The notes: generated from the letters alone by a model not told the origin. A stretch of 64,000 nucleotides of DNA from Phycisphaeraceae bacterium (GCA_020639195.1 JACKHB010000002.1:682001-746000), one strand, 5' to 3'; positions 43,258 through 51,734 are shown, counted from the stretch's first letter. Numbers and translations: made by a program.

Positions 43258-44076
43258 ATGGATGAGAAGGAGTACGTCCTCGGCACCGACGATCAGGAAC
43301 TCGTCCGGCTGGGCCTGCAGCACAGACTCTGGGCCGAGGCCGCGACGCGCCTGTGGGATCGCGCCAGAATCGTCCCCGGATCGCGCGTCCTGGACGTGGG
43401 TTGCGGCCCCGGATTCGCCGCGGCGGACCTCGCCGCGCTGGTGGGGCCCGCGGGCAGGGTCGTGGGCATCGATGAGTCGGCCCGGTTTGTGGACTTCCTG
43501 CGGGCGCGCGCTGCGCGAGAGGGGCTCCAGATCGAGGCCCACCTCGGCGACGTGCACGACGTGGACGATATGTGTGCCGACGGGGCCCCTTTTGACGCCG
43601 CATGGATCCGCTGGGTCTTGTGCTTCCTGCGCGACCCCGAGCGCGTGATTGCCCAGGTCGCACGGCTGCTCCGCCCCGGTGCGAGACTGGCCATCCACGA
43701 CTACTTCTCCTACGGCTCGATGACGCTCGCGCCGCGGCGCGAGGCGTTCTCACGCGGCATCGCCGCGGTCCACAAGAGCTGGATCGACGCGGGCGGCGAT
43801 CCCGACGTGATCGCGAAGATCCCCGGCATCCTCCGGCGACAGGGCTTCCGCCTGCTGAGCCTCGAATGCCCGCGCGTGATCGCCAATCACGGCGACCAGA
43901 TCTGGACCTGGCCGACGGTCTTCTGGCCAAACTTCATGCCGCGACTGGTGGCCAAAGGCTACCTCTCACAGGCGGAGTTCGAGGCGTTCCTCGCGGATTG
44001 GAACCGGGCCAAGGCCGACCCGGACTCATTCTTCTTCCTGCCGCCGGTGTTCGAGGTGGTGGCGGAGAAGGAGTGA
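43258..44076 (+). CDS. class I SAM-dependent methyltransferase
   Basis: 272 residues. SAM-binding motif I is V-L-D-V-G-C-G-P-G-F near residue 45, with the acidic strand V-V-G-I-D-E-S near 70 and a P-F-D-A-A-W-I-R-W-V-L-C-F-L motif IV/post region as in UbiE/Methyltransf_11-type enzymes. The C-terminal half (H-D-Y-F-S-Y-G, then L-E-C-P-R-V) is more specific, but I do not recognise the substrate. Start 43258 (M-D-E-K-E-Y) is the natural start; an upstream ATG would overlap the divergent MFS gene's leader. Followed by hisS 92 bases later. Confidence 0.88.
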   Translation: MDEKEYVLGTDDQELVRLGLQHRLWAEAATRLWDRARIVPGSRVLDVGCGPGFAAADLAALVGPAGRVVGIDESARFVDFLRARAAREGLQIEAHLGDVHDVDDMCADGAPFDAAWIRWVLCFLRDPERVIAQVARLLRPGARLAIHDYFSYGSMTLAPRREAFSRGIAAVHKSWIDAGGDPDVIAKIPGILRRQGFRLLSLECPRVIANHGDQIWTWPTVFWPNFMPRLVAKGYLSQAEFEAFLADWNRAKADPDSFFFLPPVFEVVAEKE

Positions 44077-44168
44077 GGGTTGGGGGTCGAGGAGGGCTCC
44101 ACCCGCTACCGTTCTCCCCTGATTCGCTCAATCGCTTGAGGCCTTTCGCTCTCTGCGTTGGAATCACC

Positions 44169-45563
44169 ATGCCTCCCTCTCCGCCCCCAGGCACGCGCGA
44201 CCTATACCCGTTAGAGGCGGCGCGCCGGCGTTTCCTGACCGAGGCGTGGCGCAGGGTCTCGATCCGCCACGGGTTCGAGGAGGTGGACGGGCCGACCTTC
44301 GAACACGCGGACCTGTACGCGGTCAAGTCGGGCGAGGGGATCCTCGGCGAGCTGTTCCAGGCGTTCTCCGGCAAGAGCCCGGAGGAGGTCGAGAGGGTGA
44401 AGCAGAGCGGGCGCGGGCCGTACGCGCTGCGCCCTGAGTTCACGCCGACGCTGGCGCGGATGTACGCCGCGCGAGCCGCGAGCCTTCCCAAGCCCGCCAA
44501 GTGGTTCATGGCCGGGCCGTTCTTCCGGGCCGAGCGGCCCCAGCGGGGACGGCTGCGCGAGTTCCTGCAGTGGAACGTGGACGTGCTGGGGCTGGACATT
44601 CCACAGGAGATGTGGAACGTGAAGCACGCGGCAAGCCGCGAGGCCGTGGCCGAGGCCAAGGCGCGCATGGATGCCGAGTGCATCTCGTGCTGCGTGGCGT
44701 TCCTCGAGACTGTTGGGCTCACGCCCGCGGATGTCCGAGTGCGCCTCAACGACCGTGCGATTGTTGAGAATTGGCTTCACGGCTTCGGCGTCGAGCGCGA
44801 TCGCGTGCCGAGCGCATTCGCCTTGCTCGATCAGCGCGAGAGAGCGTCCAGCATGGGCGAACTCGCTTCGCGCTCCAAGGCCGCGGGGATCGAATCGGAG
44901 GCCTTCCTCGCGTACCTGACGCAGCCGACCGGAACGATGGCGCCGCCGTCTGGAGTCTCGATCGATGCCGAGTTTTCCGCGCTGCGCGGCCAGCTCGAGG
45001 CCCTGTCGATCGCGGAGTGGATCGACGTCGATCTCTCCATCGTCCGCGGCCTGGCCTACTACACCGGCACAGTCTTCGAGGTGATCGCGCTGGGCGAGCG
45101 CGCCGTCGCCGGGGGCGGGCGCTACGACAATCTCGTCGAACTCTTCGGCGGCCCCCCCACGCCCGCCGTCGGGTTCGCGATGGGCGATGTGGTCATCAGC
45201 CTGCTTCTGCAGGACAAGGGGCTGATGCCCAAGGACGAGGAACTGATGGAGGCCGCGGGCGCGCGTCCGGATGCCTTTGTCATCGCCGCGAAGGACGACC
45301 TCGACGGCGCGGTGCTCGCGCTGTTGTCTCGCCTGCGGCGCGAGGGGCTGCACGCCCGGCGCTCGTACAAGGCGACGCGCAACGTCGGCAAATTGCTGAA
45401 GGACGCCGCGGCCGTCCGCGCCCGAATCGTGATCATTCTCGAGTCGCCGACGACCGCCAATGTGAAACACCTCGACCGCGCCGAGCAGCAGGGCCCGATG
45501 CCCTTGGACGAGGCGGTCGAGATCGCCCAGCAGTGGACGGCCGAGCGCATCGGCGAGCCGTAG
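44169..45563 (+). CDS. hisS: histidyl-tRNA synthetase
   Basis: 464 residues. Class II synthetase: motif 1 helix near 20-50 with G-F-E-E-V-D-G-P-T-F-E; motif 2 F-F-R-A-E-R-P-Q-R-G-R-L-R-E-F; HisRS-specific D-L-S-I-V-R-G-L-A-Y-Y-T-G-T-V-F-E-V, and motif 3 G-G-G-R-Y-D-N-L with A-V-G-F-A-M-G. The C-terminal anticodon-binding domain (about 365-460) is present. Compared with E. coli HisS the motif 2 loop reads R-A-E-R-P-Q-R-G-R rather than R-Y-E-R-P-Q-x-G-R, a normal variant. Start at 44169, with TTGGA 6 bases upstream. Charges tRNA-His with histidine. Confidence 0.95.
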   Translation: MPPSPPPGTRDLYPLEAARRRFLTEAWRRVSIRHGFEEVDGPTFEHADLYAVKSGEGILGELFQAFSGKSPEEVERVKQSGRGPYALRPEFTPTLARMYAARAASLPKPAKWFMAGPFFRAERPQRGRLREFLQWNVDVLGLDIPQEMWNVKHAASREAVAEAKARMDAECISCCVAFLETVGLTPADVRVRLNDRAIVENWLHGFGVERDRVPSAFALLDQRERASSMGELASRSKAAGIESEAFLAYLTQPTGTMAPPSGVSIDAEFSALRGQLEALSIAEWIDVDLSIVRGLAYYTGTVFEVIALGERAVAGGGRYDNLVELFGGPPTPAVGFAMGDVVISLLLQDKGLMPKDEELMEAAGARPDAFVIAAKDDLDGAVLALLSRLRREGLHARRSYKATRNVGKLLKDAAAVRARIVIILESPTTANVKHLDRAEQQGPMPLDEAVEIAQQWTAERIGEP

Positions 45564-45568
45564 GCCTG

Positions 45569-47200
45569 CTACCAGATGAACCGCATGCGCCCGAAGTCCG
45601 GCACGAACAGGCCCATCCGGCGCTGCACCGCGGGGAAGTAGACGAAGAACGCCTTTCCGATCAGCAACTCCCGCGGCACGATGCCCCGTTCCGCATGATC
45701 GAATGTCGCGGCGACCCATGGATCGACGCCGGACCACAGCCGGCCGTCGAGACTCGCGGCGCTGTTGTCTCCGCAGACAAAGAACTGGTCCGGCCCAAGG
45801 CTTGGAGTCGTCGACGGGTGAGTCGCCAGGGCCGGAGTCCCCGCCTCGGAGGGGTTCGGCTGGCTGCTGCGCACCGTGGGCTGGTAGTACAGGTCGCGCC
45901 ACACGCCCGAGCGCTTGATGGTGACCGCGGACCCGGAGAATTCCCACCAGAGCCGAGGCTTCGGATAGCGGGACGCCTCGTACTGGAGCCGATCGCTCGC
46001 ACCAAGCCGTGCGAGATCCATTCCCAGCGTCGCGCGAACTCTCTGCTCAGGCGACCAGTCGTAGCCCCCGTGCTCGCGACCGCCGGCGACCAGCTCGCCA
46101 TCGACAAAGAGCCACAGCGCCTGGTCCACGTGCCAGAAGTCGATGGTCGTGACCACGCCGTGCGCAAGCGGGGCCTTCAGCGCCCCGCGATGGACTTCGA
46201 TCCATCCGCCGTCCTGCGCCCGCATCTCGACGATCGCCTCGCGCTCGATGATGCGCCCGCGGAACTCGTGGCCGCGCGTGCTGAGCGTCGCAGACACCTC
46301 CAGATCACCGTCGGGAATCACGGCCATCGCGGTCCGAACGTCGGACACGGGGAACGACGGCAGCAGCCCCCGCGGCGGCGGGTAGGTCGCCAAGCCCGGC
46401 TGGCGGCCGCGCTCCTCGTTGTACGCGAGGAAGTCCGTGATCGGCCATTCGTCCTCGTCCCAGTCCAGACGGGCGGGCGATCCGCCCTCGTGGCGCGCGG
46501 CGCCCGGATCTCGCAGATTCCAGCCCGCCCCCGACCACGGCGAACGCAGCGGAGAACTCGACGGCCAGAGTCTGGAATCAAAGATTGGATACCACACCGC
46601 TCGCTGCACGCGCTCGCTCTTTCGCGCGATCTGCCAGCCCTCGCCCGACCAAGAGAGGTCGCCGCCCGCACGCGCCCGCCTTGCGAACACGTCGCCATCG
46701 ATCAGCGCAATCTGCTCGCCCGGGAGTCCGATGAGCCGCTTGATGTAGTTTTCGTATGGGTCGGTGGGATTCTTGAATACCACGACGTCGAAGCGCTTGG
46801 GATCGAAGATCGAGTAGAGGTACTTGAGCACGAAGATGCGATCGCCGGCAAGCAAGGGCACGCCGGTCAGGCGCTTCTCGGGGCCGTTTGCGAAGGTGCC
46901 TGCCGACGGGTCGTGGATCACGACGGGCAGTCCGACGCCGCTGCCCTGGATCGGCTTGGGGTGCTGACGGGCGTCGCCGTCCGTGTAGTCCCACGGGCCC
47001 ACGGGCCAGTCCTGCCCCGTCAGATCCGATGTCAGCCGCATGTGGGCGCCCATGAGCGTGGGAGCCATCGAGCCGGTGGGAATCACGAACGCCTCGACAA
47101 CGAACCCGCGAAACGCGAAGGCCATCGCAAAAGCGATGACCAGGGAGACGATGGTCTCCTTGAAACTGGCGAGATCAAACTTCTGGCGCTCGTCTGACAC
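45569..47200 (-). CDS. lepB: signal peptidase I with a large inserted domain
   Basis: 543 residues, against 180-330 in most bacteria. TM helix about 15-32. The catalytic Ser44 is in P-T-G-S-M-A-P-T, and Lys154 in E-N-Y-I-K-R-L-I-G-L-P-G. The box with G-D-N-S-A-A-S-L-D-G-R starts at 477. About 300 residues between Lys154 and that box include a segment (about 300-410) resembling a LamG/concanavalin beta-sandwich, with L-W-L-F-V-D-G-E-L-V. The catalytic pair is intact, so it should cleave Sec/Tat signal peptides, with the insert facing the periplasm. Some planctomycete Lep proteins are known to be long. Ends six bases from the convergent hisS stop. Confidence 0.92.
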   Translation of the reverse strand: MSDERQKFDLASFKETIVSLVIAFAMAFAFRGFVVEAFVIPTGSMAPTLMGAHMRLTSDLTGQDWPVGPWDYTDGDARQHPKPIQGSGVGLPVVIHDPSAGTFANGPEKRLTGVPLLAGDRIFVLKYLYSIFDPKRFDVVVFKNPTDPYENYIKRLIGLPGEQIALIDGDVFARRARAGGDLSWSGEGWQIARKSERVQRAVWYPIFDSRLWPSSSPLRSPWSGAGWNLRDPGAARHEGGSPARLDWDEDEWPITDFLAYNEERGRQPGLATYPPPRGLLPSFPVSDVRTAMAVIPDGDLEVSATLSTRGHEFRGRIIEREAIVEMRAQDGGWIEVHRGALKAPLAHGVVTTIDFWHVDQALWLFVDGELVAGGREHGGYDWSPEQRVRATLGMDLARLGASDRLQYEASRYPKPRLWWEFSGSAVTIKRSGVWRDLYYQPTVRSSQPNPSEAGTPALATHPSTTPSLGPDQFFVCGDNSAASLDGRLWSGVDPWVAATFDHAERGIVPRELLIGKAFFVYFPAVQRRMGLFVPDFGRMRFIW

Positions 47201-47227
47201 GTGGCAACGATACCCGTTCTCTGCGGG

Positions 47228-48604
47228 TCACGACCCCCCGGACGCAGGGTTCGGCCCCGGCCCCTCGCCGGGCCCCGACCGCCGGCGCCGGCGACGACGA
47301 CGCTTGCGCGTTGCGCCGCCCGACTGTCCGGCGTCGCCGGGGCCATCGGACCGGGCCTCCTGACCGCCTTCGGCGCCCGAAGGTCCTCCACCTTCGGTGC
47401 CGGCGTCGCGGGCATCGTCTCGCGATTCCTGGTTGGGTCCGCTGGCGGGCGCGCCATCGCGACGGTCCGAACGCCGGCGACGCCGACGACGCTTGCGGGG
47501 CTGGCCCTCGGAGGGAGGGACCTCGCGCTCCTCTGCCACGGGCGGTGCCGGCGCCTCGACAGGCGCTTCCCGCGCCGTCGGACGCTCGGGCCGGGTCGGC
47601 CGACGCACCGAGCCTGGGCGCTGGCGGATCGGCGACTCGGTCGCGATCTTGCCCGTCGGCTCGGTGATCTCTTCGACGGGGACCGCCACCCTTGCCATCG
47701 TGCCGTCGAGTTCCACAAGCACGAGCTGGGTCAGAATCTGCCCGTCGATCACGATGCCGTCGCCGTCGGGCGTGCCCACCCTGGTCTTCCGCCGCGGCAA
47801 TCGCTTGCGCAGGTCCTCGTAGGTCTGGTCCTCGTACCGCAGGCAGCACATCAGCCGCCCGCATCGCCCCGAAATCTTGAGTGGATCCAGCGTCGCCTTC
47901 TGCGTCTTGGCGCTGCGCATCGAGATGGGCTTGAGCACCTTGAGGAAGTTCTTGCAGCAGCAGTACTGCCCGCATCGCTCGTAGTCGGCGGTCAGCCGGG
48001 CCTCGTCCCGCGCGCCCACGGGCCGGATGTCCACCGGCACGCCGTGCGCCTCGCGAAGCTCGGCCGTCAGCGCCGAGACATCCGGCCGCTCCTCGCTGAG
48101 CACGTAGATGGTGAGCCGCTCGCCTCCGAGAATCGGCTCGGCCTCGGCGACCTTCAGCGGCATCCTGCGAGCCTCGGCGCGGCGACGCGCATCCATCTTG
48201 ATCTCGTGGCGCGACTGCTCGATCTCGCTCTGGCGCGTCAGATCCTCCTGCGTGGCCACCCGCAGGACCCGCCCGCTGGTCGAGAACGGGAAGTTCCTGC
48301 CGCCTGAGTTCTCGATATAGCGCAGCATGTCCTGGCGGCTCACGCTCTTGGAGCAGCCGCTGTTGGGGCAGGTGCTGGTCAGCATCTCCCCGATCTCGGT
48401 GCCGCGGAACGTGCGCACCACCAGCTTGGATCCGCATCCGGGCTTGGCCTGCCCGTCGTACGGAAACTCGCCGATCATCTTCATCAGGCCGTAGCGAACC
48501 ACGATCGTCTTCGGCGGCTGGAGGCGCTCGTACGCCTCGCGATCCTGCTGCTCCTTGAACTCGGCAAGATCGGCCTCGAACTGCGGCAACGGAACAATCG
48601 GCAT
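47228..48604 (-). CDS. RicT/PSP1 (YaaT) family protein with Arg-rich tail
   Basis: 458 residues. The PSP1 core (about 30-290) holds the Cys-rich clusters R-C-G-Q-Y-C-C-C-K and G-R-C-G-R-L-M-C-C-L-R-Y-E, known from RicT/YaaT, which in Bacillus forms a [4Fe-4S]-containing complex with RicA and RicF that acts with RNase Y in RNA maturation. The family is widespread in non-sporulating bacteria too. An extra C-terminal 150 residues are Pro/Glu-rich with two poly-basic blocks, R-K-R-R-R-R-R-R-R and R-K-R-R-R-R-R-R-R-R, likely RNA-binding tails. Start at 48604 with GGAG 7 bases upstream; a GTG at 48670 lacks a ribosome site. The stop lies 27 bases before the lepB start; both are probably one unit. 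Confidence 0.85.
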   Translation of the reverse strand: MPIVPLPQFEADLAEFKEQQDREAYERLQPPKTIVVRYGLMKMIGEFPYDGQAKPGCGSKLVVRTFRGTEIGEMLTSTCPNSGCSKSVSRQDMLRYIENSGGRNFPFSTSGRVLRVATQEDLTRQSEIEQSRHEIKMDARRRAEARRMPLKVAEAEPILGGERLTIYVLSEERPDVSALTAELREAHGVPVDIRPVGARDEARLTADYERCGQYCCCKNFLKVLKPISMRSAKTQKATLDPLKISGRCGRLMCCLRYEDQTYEDLRKRLPRRKTRVGTPDGDGIVIDGQILTQLVLVELDGTMARVAVPVEEITEPTGKIATESPIRQRPGSVRRPTRPERPTAREAPVEAPAPPVAEEREVPPSEGQPRKRRRRRRRSDRRDGAPASGPNQESRDDARDAGTEGGGPSGAEGGQEARSDGPGDAGQSGGATRKRRRRRRRRSGPGEGPGPNPASGGS

Positions 48605-48733
48605 CTGCCCGCTCCAGGCGATGGTGAAGCCGGCGGCTGTGCGGCCGCCGCGACGAGGTGGGTGTGTCACCGGGCCTTGGGTGCGTTCGTCCCATCCGGC
48701 CCGGCGCCGACGGGATCGATCAGAGCGGACAGA

Positions 48734-49051
48734 TCAAGGGGTTCGAGCCGAGGCTCTGGCATCCATGAAGAGCTTCGAAAGCGACTGCTTGGCGGCGAAC
48801 TCGACCGCATTGTTGCTAACCCGGTAGACGTACAGCTCCTCGTTGCGATCGTCGAGGACGAGCAGCACCTCGTCGGTGCCGCCATTGGCGGTCATGATGG
48901 TGAACCCTCCAGCGGCGCTGACCATCTCGGCCTTGGCCGCCGAGCCACCCGGCCGGGCGGCCATCGCGAGGATGACCGCGAGGATCACGCAGGCGCTGGC
49001 CCACAACGAAGCGTCGGTCGTGGCACGCGGCGGCGCTCGATCGGTGCTCAT
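48734..49051 (-). CDS. small single-TM protein, unknown (paralogue-like to next gene)
   Basis: 105 residues. One TM helix at about 16-33 (L-W-A-S-A-C-V-I-L-A-V-I-L-A-M-A-A) and a small outer beta domain: G-F-T-I-M-T-A-N-G-G-T-D-E-V-L-L-V-L-D-D-R-N-E-E-L-Y-V-Y. This pattern (G-x-[FY]-T-[IM]-x-[TA], a loop, then V-[LW]-[IL]-[LV]-D-[DE]-x-N-[EQ]-E-L) is shared with the next upstream gene, so the two are probably old duplicates. Start 49051 has AGGAG before it. No known function. Part of a minus-strand set with three other genes. Confidence 0.75.
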   Translation of the reverse strand: MSTDRAPPRATTDASLWASACVILAVILAMAARPGGSAAKAEMVSAAGGFTIMTANGGTDEVLLVLDDRNEELYVYRVSNNAVEFAAKQSLSKLFMDARASARTP

Positions 49052-49058
49052 GGCTCTC

Positions 49059-49388
49059 CTATCGCCCGGGCTGCGACGCGTGGTCGCGAGCCAGATCACG
49101 GAACCCGATCCCTTCGAGCTGCGCCCTTGGGTCGCTCCATTTCACCACGGCCAGTTCCTGATTGGGCTCGTCGAGAATCCACACGGCGCTGGCGTTGCCC
49201 GTGCGGATCTGCCCGGCCACCATGGTGTACTTGCCGCGGGCGCGGGCCCCCGGCTGGCCGGGCTGCCCCTGCGCGTTTACTCCCAGGGCCATGATTCCCA
49301 GCACGCAGAGCAGGGCCAGATTCAGACCGATCAGGGCGTGCCGCGATCCACGCCTCTGGCCGCACTCGGTCGCGACAGTCTCGTTCAT
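49059..49388 (-). CDS. small single-TM or exported protein, unknown
   Basis: 109 residues. N-terminal hydrophobic segment about 19-37 (I-G-L-N-L-A-L-L-C-V-L-G-I-M-A-L-G-V), perhaps cleaved after N-A-Q. The C-terminal part has K-Y-T-M-V-A-G-Q-I and V-W-I-L-D-E-P-N-Q-E-L-A-V, matching the gene downstream. GGAGG stands 10 bases upstream of the ATG at 49388. The next gene begins 7 bases after its stop. Function unknown; conserved-looking gene set with a HYExAFE gene. Confidence 0.75.
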   Translation of the reverse strand: MNETVATECGQRRGSRHALIGLNLALLCVLGIMALGVNAQGQPGQPGARARGKYTMVAGQIRTGNASAVWILDEPNQELAVVKWSDPRAQLEGIGFRDLARDHASQPGR

Positions 49389-49426
49389 GGCGGTCTCGCC
49401 TCCTTGCCTCGGTTCGACTCGCGAAC

Positions 49427-49654
49427 CTAGTCCTGGTGCCCGCGCTTGGAGGGGATGGCGTTGGCCACCACCGCGGCGCCCAGCAGCAGCGCGAACAGGA
49501 TGTAGCTCTGCAGGCGGGGTGGATTCGACACCTCTTTGGCCTGCGGGGGAAGCTTGTCTCGATCCAAGACGGTCTGGCCGGGAGCGAGACCGGTCAGAGC
49601 CGTCAGGCACATCAGGGCACACGCTCGTCGGATCGTTCGGGTCATGGGGTCCAT
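49427..49654 (-). CDS. small exported membrane protein, unknown
   Basis: 75 residues. Signal-peptide-like start (R-R-A-C-A-L-M-C-L-T-A-L-T-G-L-A-P-G-Q) and a C-terminal TM helix (Y-I-L-F-A-L-L-L-G-A-A-V-V-A-N-A). The start codon lies one base after the stop of the HYExAFE gene, indicating translational coupling; an internal ATG three codons later is also possible. No family recognised. Confidence 0.68.
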   Translation of the reverse strand: MDPMTRTIRRACALMCLTALTGLAPGQTVLDRDKLPPQAKEVSNPPRLQSYILFALLLGAAVVANAIPSKRGHQD

Positions 49655-49655
49655 G

Positions 49656-50261
49656 CTAGGGATTCGCTCCCCTCGGGGCGAGAGGTTCCCCAAGGGATGA
49701 GATTCCGATCTCGCGCAAAGAGGGCAGGTTCGGCCCCGCGTCGGCCCGGTCGCACCGGCCCGTGAGCGGATGGCTCAGCCGCTCGAACGCCTCTCGCGGC
49801 AGGTCCACAGTCCCCCACTTGCGGCTGCGGACCTTGGCGTGAGGCACGTAGTCGGCCAGCCTCATCACCCGCACCGCGTACCACCGGTCCCGCCAGTCGA
49901 TCACCTCTTGGAACAGGCCGTCCGGAGGCTGGCCCTCGCACCAGTACACGAAAACGAGGGCCGCGGCGAAACCCGGTCCGAACAGCCCCTCCCAGGCCGT
50001 CAGCGACCGAAGGTCCTCAGCCGTCACCCAGTTCTCCAGCCGACGGCGCGAGCCGACAGCGCCTCCAACCCGTCGTCCCTTGACCTCCACCAGCAAGTTC
50101 TCGACCTCGCCGTACAGCACGTAGTCGAATGATTTGAGCGATCCGGGCTCGCCCACCCCGCCCGGAAGCAGCGACTTTCGCGCGTCGTCCACGGAGACGT
50201 ACGGAATGCGCCGATCCCTGAGGAACGCCTCGAACGCCTGCTCGTAGTGGACATGACGCAC
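49656..50261 (-). CDS. HYExAFE family protein, PD-(D/E)XK nuclease-like
   Basis: 201 residues. Begins R-H-V-H-Y-E-Q-A-F-E, the motif that names this planctomycete family. F-D46-Y-V-L-Y-G, then L-L-V-E59-V-K61-G-R-R, makes a D-x(n)-E-x-K pattern of the PD-(D/E)XK nuclease fold, with a preceding helix and the right hydrophobic strands. The family has no proven function; nuclease or structural use of the fold is inference. Start GTG at 50261 with AGGA upstream. The next gene begins one base after its stop. Confidence 0.82.
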   Translation of the reverse strand: MRHVHYEQAFEAFLRDRRIPYVSVDDARKSLLPGGVGEPGSLKSFDYVLYGEVENLLVEVKGRRVGGAVGSRRRLENWVTAEDLRSLTAWEGLFGPGFAAALVFVYWCEGQPPDGLFQEVIDWRDRWYAVRVMRLADYVPHAKVRSRKWGTVDLPREAFERLSHPLTGRCDRADAGPNLPSLREIGISSLGEPLAPRGANP

Positions 50262-50397
50262 GCCGACATCCTAGCAGATTCCGTGCAGAAACTGGCAGCG
50301 GGTCCCGAACGCGTGATCGGACGATGCGCTTCCCAATCTCGCGGTCGAATCGCCCGACTCGCTGGCCGACCGAAGGCCGGTGGGGCACCTTCCACGG

Positions 50398-50742
50398 GTG
50401 CGGCCCGCATGGATTCGAAGATGGAGCGTCGGGGCGGCCCTGGCCATTGGGCTCGGCGGCTGCGCCGCGACGCATCCACATCAGGCGGACGACCCTTCCC
50501 CGCGCCAGGTGGCCCAGAACCAGGGCTCGAGTTGGGAACTGGTCATGCCCTCCATCGTCGGCGATTTCGCGTTCGAGGGCCGTCGAGACGCGGCCGTGGG
50601 CGCGCGCCACTACCGCACCCCCACGGCCCTGGACCGATGGGAGCCGACCCGCCGGACCCTGCGCCGACCACGCTTCCTGCACGTGCCGCGAACCTCAGAG
50701 CGGTTCATCTACTTCGACTTCGAGCCGGTGTGGCGCCGCTAA
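50398..50742 (+). CDS. small lipoprotein, hypothetical
   Basis: 114 residues. Short basic head and hydrophobic segment end in a lipobox, I-G-L-G-G-C, at about residue 21, followed by A-A-T-H. The rest is Arg-rich and low in hydrophobics, ending F-D-F-E-P-V-W-R-R. GTG at 50398 gives a signal peptide of normal length; a GTG at 50380 with a weak GAAGG is an alternative. No family recognised. It is followed by a strong hairpin. Confidence 0.6.
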   Translation: MRPAWIRRWSVGAALAIGLGGCAATHPHQADDPSPRQVAQNQGSSWELVMPSIVGDFAFEGRRDAAVGARHYRTPTALDRWEPTRRTLRRPRFLHVPRTSERFIYFDFEPVWRR

Positions 50743-50764
50743 GCCGAAGACAGCGCAGAAAGAA

Positions 50765-50795
50765 GGCCCGGAACCGGTGGGGTCGGTCCCGGGCC
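50765..50795. terminator. strong hairpin between convergent genes
   Basis: GGCCCGGAACCG (50765-50776) pairs with CGGTCCCGGGCC (50784-50795), one mismatch, loop of 7. It is between the lipoprotein gene (stop 50742) and the fibro-slime gene (stop 50835, opposite strand). Probably a two-way terminator. Confidence 0.7.
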
Positions 50796-50834
50796 AGACG
50801 CCCTTGAACGCAGGGCCATGGCGGTCACGTCGGA

Positions 50835-51734
50835 TCAGTCGGCCAGCGCCGTCGTGGCCGGGATGTTCACGCTCCGCAGCGTGAGCGTGGTCTCGATCCG
50901 GAAGTTGGACTGCGTGGTGTGGCGCTCGGCGAAGAAGAACTTGAGCGAGTAGGACTCTCCGTCTTCGAGCCATTCGAGACGGTCGAGGTCGATCACCTGG
51001 TTCACGGCGCCGTGCACTCCGCCGATGTCGATGACGCACCTGCCGTCGATGAACACCCACACGTCGTCGTCGCCGGTGAACTTGAACGTCTGTCCCGCGC
51101 CCGCGTTGTACACGAACTCGGTGTCGAGCTCGAAGGTGAAGTGGAAGTTCTTATTGGTGCTCGAGTAGTTCCCATACAGCTCGCCATTGATCGGGAAGAA
51201 CCCGCCGAGCGTGCTGAAGTGCTCGTCGAGCTTGTCGTCGAAGGTGTAGATGTTCCCTCCCGCGTTCCGAACCAGCGTGATGTCCAGCGGCGCAGACACG
51301 TTCACGCCGGGCACGTCGCGGAACCACTGCGAGAAGTTGGTCGCGTTGGTGAGAGCCCCGCCGAGCACCGATTCCTTGGCGCCGGCCTGGTCCGACCCGA
51401 GCGCCGCGATGTACGAGCGCGGCGGCGTGATGTTCTTGCCCGCCGAGTTCTTCCACTGGGACGTCACCTTGTACCCCGTGGAGTTCATCACGGGCTTGCC
51501 CTGGGAATCGAGTTCGTCCGCCACCATGTACGCGTAGTGGGCAAACCCCCGAGTGGGCTGACGCTGGAAGTCGGCGTGCCCGCCGTCACCCGCGGCCCGA
51601 AAGTCTCGGACCGTGCCGGTGAGTGTGATCGAGTCCGGGAGCGCGGCGCCGTCTCCTGGACCGGCTGCGCCCCAGGCGGCGCCGGCGAACAGGGTCAGGG
51701 CCAGAACTGTCGTTGTCGTGCGTGAGGCGTGCAT
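50835..51734 (-). CDS. exported fibro-slime domain protein
   Basis: 299 residues. Signal peptide 1-22 (ends A-A-W-G-A). The fibro-slime pattern (TIGR02148) is clear: T-G-T-V-R-D-F near 40, N-F-S-Q-W-F-R-D near 130, then F-T-G-D-D-D-V-W-V-F-I-D-G-R at about 220 with I-D-I-G-G-V-H-G, and L-E-D-G-E-S-Y-S-L-K-F-F-F-A-E-R-H near 260. This domain, related to PA14 beta-barrels, was named after Fibrobacter and Dictyostelium proteins and is found in adhesion or matrix proteins. No C-terminal sorting tag is seen. Confidence 0.9.
   Translation of the reverse strand: MHASRTTTTVLALTLFAGAAWGAAGPGDGAALPDSITLTGTVRDFRAAGDGGHADFQRQPTRGFAHYAYMVADELDSQGKPVMNSTGYKVTSQWKNSAGKNITPPRSYIAALGSDQAGAKESVLGGALTNATNFSQWFRDVPGVNVSAPLDITLVRNAGGNIYTFDDKLDEHFSTLGGFFPINGELYGNYSSTNKNFHFTFELDTEFVYNAGAGQTFKFTGDDDVWVFIDGRCVIDIGGVHGAVNQVIDLDRLEWLEDGESYSLKFFFAERHTTQSNFRIETTLTLRSVNIPATTALAD

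Noticed and set aside
44771..47197. Plus-strand open frame of 808 codons spanning hisS and the lepB region
   Set aside because: It crosses two well-supported genes (HisS in another frame, signal peptidase on the opposite strand), and its product has no recognisable fold.
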